Assembly (NCBI GenBank): GCA_902521955.1
Contig: CABYTP010000002.1
Span: 1 to 55,403 of the forward strand
Source: an uncultured Candidatus Actinomarina sp.
GTDB taxonomy: Bacteria; Actinomycetota; Acidimicrobiia; Actinomarinales; Actinomarinaceae
Length of the DNA: 55,403 bases
Direction of reading: 5' to 3'
Shown here: positions 39,101 to 48,688 of the stretch, one piece after another
How positions within the stretch are numbered: position 1 is the first letter of the stretch
Layout: the number at the start of each line of letters is the position of its first letter
Program-made: the position numbers and the translations under genes
Notes under the pieces: generated by a model
Seen by the model: the letters and a program-made list of their open reading frames with translations, nothing else
Told to the model about the DNA's origin: nothing
The model's database searches: none

Positions 39101-40114
39101 CTATACAGACCTTCCAACCGCCTTTGCAACAATTGAAGTTTTATCAATTAAAGTTTTTAATTCTGTTGGTAGTAATGCTTGTGGACCATCGCATAAAGCC
39201 TCATCAGGTCTTGGGTGAATCTCAATTAAAAGACCGTCTGCTCCAGCAGCTATAGCAGCCAAAGCTACCGGTTCAACTAATTGATTATCACCAGTTGCAT
39301 GACTTGGATCAGCAATGACTGGTAAGTGACTATTTTGTTTTAGAAATGGAATTGCATTGATATCGAAAGTATTTCTAGTTGCTGTTTCATATGTTCTAAT
39401 GCCTCTCTCACACAACATAACGTTTTCATTACCTCTTGACAAAATATATTCACTAGCAAGAAGTAATTCATCTAATGTTGCGGACATTCCTCTTTTCAGT
39501 AAAACAGGGAGTTCAGATTCCCCTACTGCTTCAAGGAGCTTAAAATTTTGCATATTTCTTGCCCCAATTTGTAAAACGTCTACATATTTTTCCATCATAG
39601 ATAAATGCTGTGCATCCATAATCTCGCTAAATAGAGGTAAAGATGTTATTTCTGAGGCTTCTTTTAACATTTTGAGACCGTCCTCACCTAACCCCTGAAA
39701 GCTGTAAGGAGAGGTTCTTGGCTTAAACGCACCGCCTCTTAATCCATTTGAACCAGCTTCTTTTGCAGCTAATGCAGTTTCAATAGTCTGTTCTTGAGTT
39801 TCGGCACTATCTGGCCCTGCAATTATTGCTAACTTATCTCCTCCAATAGACAAATCTTTTATTTTTACAATTGAATTATCTTTTTTATAATTTTTACTTG
39901 CTAACTTATATGGTTTGCCAACAGGTATTACTCGACTTACATTTGGTAATAATTTCATCACAGCTCGGTGATCATCATTAACTTTTCCACTAACAGCTAC
40001 AACATTTCTTTCTACACCATAAATAACCAGAGGTTCATGCCCTTGCTGAATCGCTTTCTCCTTAACCTTTTCTACATCTTCTTCACTTGAAGACTGTTTC
40101 ATTACTACTATCAA
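39101..40114 (-). CDS. aroF: 3-deoxy-7-phosphoheptulonate synthase with N-terminal ferredoxin-like regulatory domain
   Basis: 'AIIAGPDSAETQEQTIETALAAKEAGSNGLRGGAFKPRTSPYSFQGLGEDGLKML', 'PVIADPSHATG'; TTG start after AGGAGG. Confidence 0.95.
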   Translation of the reverse strand: MIVVMKQSSSEEDVEKVKEKAIQQGHEPLVIYGVERNVVAVSGKVNDDHRAVMKLLPNVSRVIPVGKPYKLASKNYKKDNSIVKIKDLSIGGDKLAIIAGPDSAETQEQTIETALAAKEAGSNGLRGGAFKPRTSPYSFQGLGEDGLKMLKEASEITSLPLFSEIMDAQHLSMMEKYVDVLQIGARNMQNFKLLEAVGESELPVLLKRGMSATLDELLLASEYILSRGNENVMLCERGIRTYETATRNTFDINAIPFLKQNSHLPVIADPSHATGDNQLVEPVALAAIAAGADGLLIEIHPRPDEALCDGPQALLPTELKTLIDKTSIVAKAVGRSV

Positions 40115-40126
40115 TTTTCCTCCTAT

Positions 40127-40153
40127 AAAAAAAAATCGGGCTTTTGCCCGATT
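40127..40153 (-). terminator. Attenuator terminator upstream of aroF
   Basis: Minus strand AATCGGGC-AAAA-GCCCGATT followed by T-tract (TTTTTTT), 13 nt before the aroF TTG. Confidence 0.88.
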
Positions 40154-40207
40154 CTACAATACATACTTTAGGGCAACTTATATGTGCTCACTAAAGTAAA
40201 AGTATGT
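40144..40207 (-). promoter_or_regulatory. Alternative RNA structures of the aro attenuator
   Basis: Arm 1 ACATACTTT (40207-40199) pairs perfectly with AAAGTATGT (40169-40161); TTGCCC (40176-40171) pairs with GGGCAA (40149-40144), which disrupts the terminator stem. Confidence 0.75.
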
Positions 40208-40222
40208 GTTGTTTAAATTCAT
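40178..40222 (-). CDS. Attenuation leader peptide MNLNNTYFYFSEHI
   Basis: 15 codons incl. stop; tandem Tyr-Phe-Tyr-Phe codons overlapping arm 1 of competing hairpins; directly upstream of terminator and DAHP synthase. Confidence 0.8.
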   Translation of the reverse strand: MNLNNTYFYFSEHI

Positions 40223-40264
40223 TAGAAATATACTAGCAGGATATTCGTTAATACAAATAAATTT

Positions 40265-40609
40265 TTATCTATCTGGTCTTAAAGTTTTAGCATCATTCAA
40301 ATATACGTGCTTAACATCATTTGTGCTGTTGTTAATTGTTAACAGTATCCTTATGCAACCAGCTAAGTCATCTTTAATATTTGGAGCAACAGCATCAATT
40401 GCAGCAATAGAATTCATACCCAACTCTCTGAAAGCCTTTGCAGGAAAAGCTTGATCTAAGTCCTGCGTTACCGTAAATAACGCAAATACAACATCTTCTT
40501 CTGTGATGTTGTTTTCCTTCATAACTGAAAGAATTAAAGATTTGGCCGAAGAAATAATACTCGACTCATTATTATCAACTACAGCTATTGCACCGCGAAT
40601 ACTTTTCAT
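40265..40609 (-). CDS. aroH: Chorismate mutase (AroH type)
   Basis: 114 aa; 'SIRGAIAVVDN', 'FTVTQDLDQAFPAKAFRELG', 'CIRILLTIN...VKHVYLNDAKTLRPD'. Confidence 0.9.
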   Translation of the reverse strand: MKSIRGAIAVVDNNESSIISSAKSLILSVMKENNITEEDVVFALFTVTQDLDQAFPAKAFRELGMNSIAAIDAVAPNIKDDLAGCIRILLTINNSTNDVKHVYLNDAKTLRPDR

Positions 40610-40628
40610 AATATTTGTTTACTATATA

Positions 40629-40656
40629 AAAAGAGTGGAACAATGTCCACTCTTTT
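40629..40656 (-). terminator. Terminator downstream of groEL
   Basis: AAAAGAGTGGA-ACAATG-TCCACTCTTTT inverted repeat with T-tract. Confidence 0.85.
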
Positions 40657-40679
40657 TTAAAAACTAAGATGCAACTCAG

Positions 40680-42320
<1,641 letters not shown>

Positions 42321-42614
42321 TTATTTACTAACTTTGGCAAGAATATCTCTACTAGATAATATAAGATATTCAGTACCCTCAACTTTAATTTCGGTCCCAC
42401 CATATTTTGAGTAGACAACTTTGTCACCAACCTCAACATCTGGTTTTATATTTTCGCCATTTTCATTAGGCTCCCCAGGACCTACTGCTACTACTTCACC
42501 TTCTTGAGGTTTTTCTTTAGCTGTATCGGGAATATAGATTCCTGATGGGGTTTTATTATCTTCTTCTGACAATGGTTTTACAATTACCCTGTCTCCTAAC
42601 GGTTGAAGATTCAT
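42321..42614 (-). CDS. groES: Co-chaperonin GroES
   Basis: 97 aa; '[13 protein letters not shown]', '[23 protein letters not shown]', '[15 protein letters not shown]'. Confidence 0.98.
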   Translation of the reverse strand: MNLQPLGDRVIVKPLSEEDNKTPSGIYIPDTAKEKPQEGEVVAVGPGEPNENGENIKPDVEVGDKVVYSKYGGTEIKVEGTEYLILSSRDILAKVSK

Positions 42615-42663
42615 ATATATTTACCTCCTAAATAAATATCCACATTGTGAATTTAATACTGTC

Positions 42664-42683
42664 TTGTTTATATATGTAAACAA
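42664..42683. promoter_or_regulatory. Perfect palindrome upstream of groES (candidate operator)
   Basis: TTGTTTA-TATATG-TAAACAA, 49 nt upstream of groES start, no canonical CIRCE seen. Confidence 0.4.
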
Positions 42684-42695
42684 TTTCTCTAAAAA

Positions 42696-43697
42696 TTAGG
42701 TGATTATTGAGTTTAAACGTACATCGTCAATATTCATGTCATTTGTTATTAAGTTATTTTGTGCAGCTACACATATCATCGCAGCATTATCTGTAGACAA
42801 TTTTGGTGTTGGTAAATAGATATTGAGTTCTTTTTCTTCTGCAAAAATATTCATTTTTTCTCTGAGCCTAGAATTAGCCATTACCCCTCCTCCACCAGAT
42901 ATACTTTTTACACCAGTATCTTTCACGGCCTTAACAAAGTTTGATAATAAAGAATCAACTATGGCTTCTTGGTATGAAGCAGCAAAATCAGCTCTAGTTA
43001 CTTTATCATCAATATCTAAATTATTAAGAAAGTTTGTTGCAGCGGTCTTTAAGCCTGAAAATGAATAATTATATGCGTGTTTGGTTTTTGGTCTGGGGAG
43101 CTCTATTTTTGCTGGATCTCCTCCTTCACCAATTTTTTGAATTGCAGGACCTCCTGGAAATCCAAAACCACAAAATCTTGATAGTTTATCAAAAGCTTCA
43201 CCAGCTGCATCATCTATTGTTGTTCCGAGAAGTTGGTAGCTACCCCACTCCTCTACAAAAACAATTTGCGTATGACCCCCAGATACTAGAAGGGTTATAA
43301 ACGGAGGCTTCATTGTGTTATTTTCAATTAAAGGGGCAGCCAAATGACCAACCATATGATCAACAGTAAAAAATGGTTTATTTATTGACCACGCTATTGA
43401 CTTTGCAAAATTATAACCAACAACGAGGCTTCCTACAAGACCGGGTCCGTCTGTAGTGGAAACTATATCAATATCTGAAATTTGTAAATTTGCATTATTT
43501 AAAGACGAATGAAATATATTTCGTATCATCTCAGCATGTGCTCTTGATGCAACTTCAGGAACTACTCCTCCAAATTTCTCATGTATATCTATTTGAGATG
43601 AAATAGTATTTACCAATAGCTCATCACCCTTCATAATTGCAATAGCGGTTTCGTCACAAGATGTTTCAAACCCAAGAATTATTTTGTCATCATGCAT
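42696..43697 (-). CDS. tsaD: tRNA N6-adenosine threonylcarbamoyltransferase
   Basis: 'LGFETSCDETAIAI', 'VPEVASRAHAEMI', 'HMVGHLAAPLI', 'LVSGGHTQIV'. Confidence 0.97.
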   Translation of the reverse strand: MHDDKIILGFETSCDETAIAIMKGDELLVNTISSQIDIHEKFGGVVPEVASRAHAEMIRNIFHSSLNNANLQISDIDIVSTTDGPGLVGSLVVGYNFAKSIAWSINKPFFTVDHMVGHLAAPLIENNTMKPPFITLLVSGGHTQIVFVEEWGSYQLLGTTIDDAAGEAFDKLSRFCGFGFPGGPAIQKIGEGGDPAKIELPRPKTKHAYNYSFSGLKTAATNFLNNLDIDDKVTRADFAASYQEAIVDSLLSNFVKAVKDTGVKSISGGGGVMANSRLREKMNIFAEEKELNIYLPTPKLSTDNAAMICVAAQNNLITNDMNIDDVRLNSIIT

Positions 43698-44133
43698 AAA
43701 TTTTCTCTCTTTGAAATAGCTTTGCGTCTTCGTTTACATAATAATTTTTTCTTACACCATACTGTTTGAATCCAAATGATTGATACAAGTTCATAGCAGG
43801 TTCATTTGATTCCCTTACTTCTAAGAGAATTTTTTCGAATTGAGAAATTTCAAAATATGATATTAATTTCTCTGTAAGGTTTCTTGCAATTGATTGATTC
43901 CTGTAATCCTTAAGGACTCCTATACCCAATATATGCAGATCATTTAAAGTTTTTTGAATTGCTAAATACCCAACAATTTTATCATCTTGTTCATAAACCC
44001 AGTAAAGAAATTCACCTCGATTAATTTTGTCGTTGATTGTGTCCCTATCCCATGCAGTAGAGAATAGAGTCTTTTCTAGTTTTGCTAAGTTTTCAGCAAA
44101 CTCTAAAGTAGAATTTTCGATTATCCTAATCAT
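43690..44133 (-). CDS. rimI: Ribosomal-protein-alanine N-acetyltransferase (GNAT)
   Basis: 147 aa; 'LGIGVLKDYRNQSIARNLTEKLI', 'LLEVRESNEPAMNLYQSFGFKQYGVRKNYY'. Confidence 0.92.
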   Translation of the reverse strand: MIRIIENSTLEFAENLAKLEKTLFSTAWDRDTINDKINRGEFLYWVYEQDDKIVGYLAIQKTLNDLHILGIGVLKDYRNQSIARNLTEKLISYFEISQFEKILLEVRESNEPAMNLYQSFGFKQYGVRKNYYVNEDAKLFQREKIYA

Positions 44134-44830
44134 GAAAATTTATCTCGCCTTCTAAACTCTTTGTTGAAAAAGAAACATCAGGCTCTCTCATGTATTCAAG
44201 CCTGACTTCATTAAAATTTGGATAATCGTCATTCTTAAATATTTCTTTGCCAATACTGTAAATATGCTCAGATGATACATGTTCTGGAGACCCTAGTTTA
44301 ATGTATGTGTTTTCACCAAAGAGATTTTCCTCCAAACTACGCCAATCGCCTACAACAAGCTTCTTATCGTTGTCTTCATTTAATTTGATTTTCAACTTTG
44401 TAGCATCCAAGACTTCCGGTTCTGTATCTTTTACCACGCCTCCAGGAACTGGCTTATATAGACAAAAAGCATACTCATCTCTTTTGATATCAATAATGGT
44501 ACAAATTTTTCTATGGCCAGTGTGTGCGGCAAATGCTAAAGCATCCAACCCGTTAACAGGTACCAATGGAATGCCTAGGCTGCCACATATGCCTTGTGCT
44601 ACTGCTAATCCAATTCTTAAACTTGTATAATAACCAGGGCCAATATCAAGATACACAACACTGATTTCAGATTTATTTATTTTTGACTTAATAGTGATTT
44701 CATCAATTGACCTCATTAAAAGATTGGTAGTTCCATTTTCCGACAAAACCGAACTGGTAGATATTAATTTTTCATCATGTATAGCAACTGAAATATATTT
44801 ACCTGAAGTTGAAATTGACAAGCTATACAT
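44126..44830 (-). CDS. tsaB: tRNA threonylcarbamoyladenosine biosynthesis protein TsaB
   Basis: 'LSISTSGKYISVAI', 'DIGPGYYTSLRIGLAVAQGICGSLGIPLVPVNGLDALA'. Confidence 0.92.
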   Translation of the reverse strand: MYSLSISTSGKYISVAIHDEKLISTSSVLSENGTTNLLMRSIDEITIKSKINKSEISVVYLDIGPGYYTSLRIGLAVAQGICGSLGIPLVPVNGLDALAFAAHTGHRKICTIIDIKRDEYAFCLYKPVPGGVVKDTEPEVLDATKLKIKLNEDNDKKLVVGDWRSLEENLFGENTYIKLGSPEHVSSEHIYSIGKEIFKNDDYPNFNEVRLEYMREPDVSFSTKSLEGEINFHD

Positions 44831-45245
44831 TTATAAAAATCTCTCTTTTTTCATGGTCAACTATTTCAATTTGAATCAAATCCATATGAGGAATATTTGA
44901 TTCCGTCATGAGATTGGCCCACTCAATTAGTACTAATGTGTTTTCCTCTGATAATGGTAAATCTAAATCGATAAATTCAGACCAACTATTTAACCTATAT
45001 AAATCTACATGAAAAATTTTTATTTCTCCCACTTTATAGTTTTTTACAATATTAAAAGTGGGCGAAGTAACGACTTCATTACAGCCAAAGAATTTTATGA
45101 TTTTTTTCGCAATTGTAGTTTTGCCAGCTCCAAGAGGACCGGATAGTCCAATAATCTTTGGGAGAATAATTCCCTTTAGGTACTGATCTAAAAAACTATC
45201 TAAATCTTCTTCTTTTACAAATCTACTCAACTTCGACCCTCTCAA
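44823..45245 (-). CDS. tsaE: tRNA threonylcarbamoyladenosine biosynthesis ATPase TsaE
   Basis: 'GLSGPLGAGKTTIAKKI', 'VTSPTFNIVKNYKV', 'HVDLYRL', 'LIEWAN'. Confidence 0.93.
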   Translation of the reverse strand: MRGSKLSRFVKEEDLDSFLDQYLKGIILPKIIGLSGPLGAGKTTIAKKIIKFFGCNEVVTSPTFNIVKNYKVGEIKIFHVDLYRLNSWSEFIDLDLPLSEENTLVLIEWANLMTESNIPHMDLIQIEIVDHEKREIFINV

Positions 45246-46302
45246 GTCTCTTTGACATATTTGTTAAAATTTCCCATTCAATTGTATTGTTCCATTTGGC
45301 AATATCAGATACTGAAATATTTAATTTTCCATCATCTGATTGTCCTAATATTGTAACTTCATCATCTACTTTTACATCTAACCCTGTTACATCGAATAAT
45401 ATTTGGTCCATAGTGACCCTGCCAATTAATTTACAAAATTGATTTTTTACAATTACTCTTCCCTCTGGAAAAGTATTCCAGGGATACCCATCTCCATAAC
45501 CTATTGGTGAAGTTGCTATTACTGAATCACGTTCTAGGATTTTTGCTTTTCCGTATGAAACCGCTTCGCCTTTTTTTCTATATTGTAAATTAGATATTCT
45601 TGTTTTGATTTCCATAGTTGGTAATAATTTATTTATACTTTCAACTGGTGAGATTTCAATACCATAGGCCGCAATACCAATCCTTACCATATTAAAAGAT
45701 TCATCCAAATTATAAAAAGTTGAAGCTGAGTTATCCACATGACAAAGTAAATTATCTTTATCAACATTTGATATTGTATTCTTAAATAAATCAATTGATT
45801 TTTGAGTATCTCCTTTGTCAGTATCTGCTGATGGAAAATGTGTGCAAATGCCTGCTAGACTCAAATTCGAATCATTAATTTTTTTAAATAAATAATCAAA
45901 TTTATCCGGAGAACATCCTATTCGATGCATTCCAGTATCAATTTTAAGATGAACACTATATTCATTACCCGTATCTAGAAGTGCATCTATAAAACTATCG
46001 CTATATACGGTTAAATCTAAATCGTTCTTTAAAATATTATCAAGCTGACCTACCGAAGGCTCTGCAAGAAGGAGTACTCTTGAATCTTTGAACTCTTGCT
46101 TTACTTGAACTCCTTCATCAATTGATGCAACTGCAAACCATTCCACGCCAGCCTCTCTTGCATTGCGTACACTCCATTTGATTCCATGTCCATAAGCATT
46201 AGCTTTTACAACAAGACATATCTTTTTTTTAGAAATTTGAGATAAATATTTAAGGTTTTTAACAAAGCTCTTTTTGTTAACGTATATGTACCCTCTATCC
46301 AT
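45223..46302 (-). CDS. alr: Alanine racemase
   Basis: 'CLVVKANAYGHG', 'HLKIDTGMHRIGC', 'PIGYGDGYPW', 'IGRVTMDQILFDVT'. Confidence 0.95.
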   Translation of the reverse strand: MDRGYIYVNKKSFVKNLKYLSQISKKKICLVVKANAYGHGIKWSVRNAREAGVEWFAVASIDEGVQVKQEFKDSRVLLLAEPSVGQLDNILKNDLDLTVYSDSFIDALLDTGNEYSVHLKIDTGMHRIGCSPDKFDYLFKKINDSNLSLAGICTHFPSADTDKGDTQKSIDLFKNTISNVDKDNLLCHVDNSASTFYNLDESFNMVRIGIAAYGIEISPVESINKLLPTMEIKTRISNLQYRKKGEAVSYGKAKILERDSVIATSPIGYGDGYPWNTFPEGRVIVKNQFCKLIGRVTMDQILFDVTGLDVKVDDEVTILGQSDDGKLNISVSDIAKWNNTIEWEILTNMSKRLERVEVE

Positions 46303-46344
46303 AACTAATTATTACCTTACAGGAACAGGGTGTCTATAGCAGTA

Positions 46345-46521
46345 TTAATCTTCATTTTGAATTTTTGGTATTTTCCAAGTAAGCGCTGCACTAATTGCAA
46401 AACCTGCTGCTATCCAAGGAGATAAATTTACAAAAAGCCATGCAAAAACTGCAACTCCTATTGCTATGCAAATACCAATCAAATTTCCAGCATTATTAGA
46501 ATTCGTTGATTTATTATTCAT
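46345..46521 (-). CDS. Small glycine-zipper-like membrane protein (58 aa), paralog of neighbour
   Basis: Translated directly: MNNKSTNSNNAGNLIGICIAIGVAVFAWLFVNLSPWIAAGFAISAALTWKIPKIQNED; start overlaps stop of the next small ORF. Confidence 0.7.
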   Translation of the reverse strand: MNNKSTNSNNAGNLIGICIAIGVAVFAWLFVNLSPWIAAGFAISAALTWKIPKIQNED

Positions 46522-46672
46522 TTTTATTTTGTGGTTTTCTCCGACTGAGTGCTGCTCCTAATGCAACACCTACAGCTAACCAGGTAGGTTCGTTTGTAGC
46601 GGCAAAAACTGCTGCTCCTATAGCTGTACCAACACCAATCATACTTCCGGTATTTTTAATTTTTTTATCCAT
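46514..46672 (-). CDS. Small glycine-zipper-like membrane protein (52 aa)
   Basis: Translated directly: MDKKIKNTGSMIGVGTAIGAAVFAATNEPTWLAVGVALGAALSRRKPQNKNE; between glmS and alr, same strand, below ORF-track cutoff. Confidence 0.72.
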   Translation of the reverse strand: MDKKIKNTGSMIGVGTAIGAAVFAATNEPTWLAVGVALGAALSRRKPQNKNE

Positions 46673-46691
46673 GACAAGTAAACTCCTTTAT

Positions 46692-48488
46692 TTATTCGAC
46701 CGTTACAGATTTAGCTAAATTTCTTGGCTGGTCAATTGACTCACCATTCAAATTTGCCACATGATAAGCAATGAACTGAAGTGGGATTATTGATATAACA
46801 GTAGAAAGCATTTCACTTGCCTCGGGAAGTGTAATGTAATCATTTGAAATATCCTGCAACTTCTTTGAGGTGCTATCTCCTACAGCAATTACATAAGCGC
46901 CTCTTGCTTTTACTTCCTGAACATTGCTTGTCGTCTTATCTAATAAGTGATGTTGACTAGCAGTAACTATTACTGGTGTTCCATCTTCTATTAAAGCTAA
47001 AGTACCATGCTTAAGTTCGCCTGCAGCTAGTGCTTCTGCGTGCAAATAAGAAATTTCTTTAAGTTTCAAAGCACCTTCTGCTGCTAATGCATAGTCAAGT
47101 CCTCTTCCTATAAAGTAAATATCATTCTTTTCATTTATAGATTTTGAGATCTTTTTTACTTGATTTTCACATTCAAATGTTTTTTCAATTAATGAAGGTA
47201 ACTGTTTTATTTCATCAAAGGACGTACCAAGTTTTTCTTCAGAGTCCCAATGTTTTGCTAAAAGTAGTTGCCCAACAAGCATCCCCAAATATGCTTTCGT
47301 AGAAGCAACTCCAATTTCTGGACCAACATGTAAATAGAATACACTATCAGCCATTCTTGCTAGTGAGCTTCCTACAACATTAACAAGTGCTAATACATGT
47401 GAACCATTTTCTTTTAATAATTCTGTTGCTGCAATAGTATCCATTGTTTCTCCTGACTGTGAAATAACAATGCCTAAATCATTTTCTCCAACAATAGGTT
47501 CTCTATATCTAAATTCTGAAGCAAGCTCTACACTTACAGGAACTCCGAGGACTTTCTCAAATAAATCTTTTCCAAAAAGCCCAGCATGATAAGCTGTACC
47601 ACAAGCAACTATCCAAATTTTTTCAAATTCTTTAGCTTTACTTAAATCAATTGGAATTTCTTCAGATCCAATCTCAAGTCGTCCAGAGATTGTTCGTTCA
47701 ATTACTTCAGCTTGCTCAAGGATCTCTTTATACATAAAATGGTCATAGCCAGACTTTTCTGCTTCAGATACTTTCCAATCAATTTCTTGAATTTCTCTTG
47801 AAATTTCATTCATATTTTCATCAAATAATTTAAATTTTCCGTTTGTAATTTCTACAAAGTCACCATTCTCAAGAAATATCATCTTATTTGTATGTTCTAA
47901 AATTGCTGCGGAATCAGATGCTAAAAAAGTTTCTCCTTCGCCAACACCTAAAACCAAAGGGCTCATCATTCTTCCTGCAACAATAGTTCCAGGTTCTTTT
48001 GTAGATGTCACCACAAGTGCGTATGTTCCATCTAGTTTCTTAGCTACATTTGTTACTGTTTCAAGAAGTTGTCCAGTCCACTGATTACCCAACTCTACAG
48101 CAACTACCTCTGTATCAGTATCTGATTCAAATTTAAAGCCTTTCTTGAGAAGGTCATCCTTCATTTCAGCATAATTTTCAATTATCCCATTATGGATAAT
48201 TGCAAATTCATTTTGGTTATCTGAATGAGGATGTGCATTAACATCATTTGGAACTCCGTGTGTTGCCCATCTTGTGTGTCCAATGCCAATATTGCCATTA
48301 ATTTTACTATCTGCAAGATGGTCTTTTAAAACCTGGAGCTTTCCTTCCTTTTTTTCAATGGTTAAAGTTTCTCCATCTAAAATTGCTACTCCAGCTGAGT
48401 CATAGCCCCTGTACTCTAATCTAGATAAACCGCCGATTAATATTGGTAAAGGTTCTTTAGGGCCTGAATACCCGATAATTCCGCACAT
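46692..48488 (-). CDS. glmS: Glutamine-fructose-6-phosphate aminotransferase
   Basis: 598 aa; 'MCGIIGYSGP', 'RLEYRGYDSAGVA', 'GHTRWATHGVPND', 'ISQSGETMDT', C-term 'DQPRNLAKSVTVE'. Confidence 0.98.
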   Translation of the reverse strand: MCGIIGYSGPKEPLPILIGGLSRLEYRGYDSAGVAILDGETLTIEKKEGKLQVLKDHLADSKINGNIGIGHTRWATHGVPNDVNAHPHSDNQNEFAIIHNGIIENYAEMKDDLLKKGFKFESDTDTEVVAVELGNQWTGQLLETVTNVAKKLDGTYALVVTSTKEPGTIVAGRMMSPLVLGVGEGETFLASDSAAILEHTNKMIFLENGDFVEITNGKFKLFDENMNEISREIQEIDWKVSEAEKSGYDHFMYKEILEQAEVIERTISGRLEIGSEEIPIDLSKAKEFEKIWIVACGTAYHAGLFGKDLFEKVLGVPVSVELASEFRYREPIVGENDLGIVISQSGETMDTIAATELLKENGSHVLALVNVVGSSLARMADSVFYLHVGPEIGVASTKAYLGMLVGQLLLAKHWDSEEKLGTSFDEIKQLPSLIEKTFECENQVKKISKSINEKNDIYFIGRGLDYALAAEGALKLKEISYLHAEALAAGELKHGTLALIEDGTPVIVTASQHHLLDKTTSNVQEVKARGAYVIAVGDSTSKKLQDISNDYITLPEASEMLSTVISIIPLQFIAYHVANLNGESIDQPRNLAKSVTVE

Positions 48489-48505
48489 ATATGCTCCATT
48501 CCAAC

Positions 48506-48656
48506 GAGCTTGTTGAAATTTTACTGCTTTAAACTACCTCTGTTCAACAATTACTTGCTGTTTTTAATAGCTTATAACGACCGCAGTGCCGAGTATGCAT
48601 CCGCCGAATTTTTCGATAACATACTACCTCGTCACCTTTTTCAAGGCCTGGCGCTT
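48506..48656 (-). ncRNA. glmS ribozyme (GlcN6P-responsive)
   Basis: Minus strand ...TAATAAGCGCCAGGCCTTGAAAAAGGTGACGAGGTAGTATGTTATCGAAAAATTCGGCGGATGCATACTCGGCACTGCGG...; core motifs AGCGCC, GACGAGG, UUAUCGA, UUCGGCGGAUG; directly 5' of glmS; TTGTTGAA...TTCAACAA distal stem. Confidence 0.92.
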
Positions 48657-48673
48657 ATTAGCTCGTTAATTTC

Positions 48674-48679
48674 ATTATA
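48674..48679 (-). promoter_or_regulatory. Probable -10 box for glmS transcript
   Basis: TATAAT on minus strand about 20 nt upstream of the predicted ribozyme cleavage site. Confidence 0.45.
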
Positions 48680-48688
48680 AATTATATT

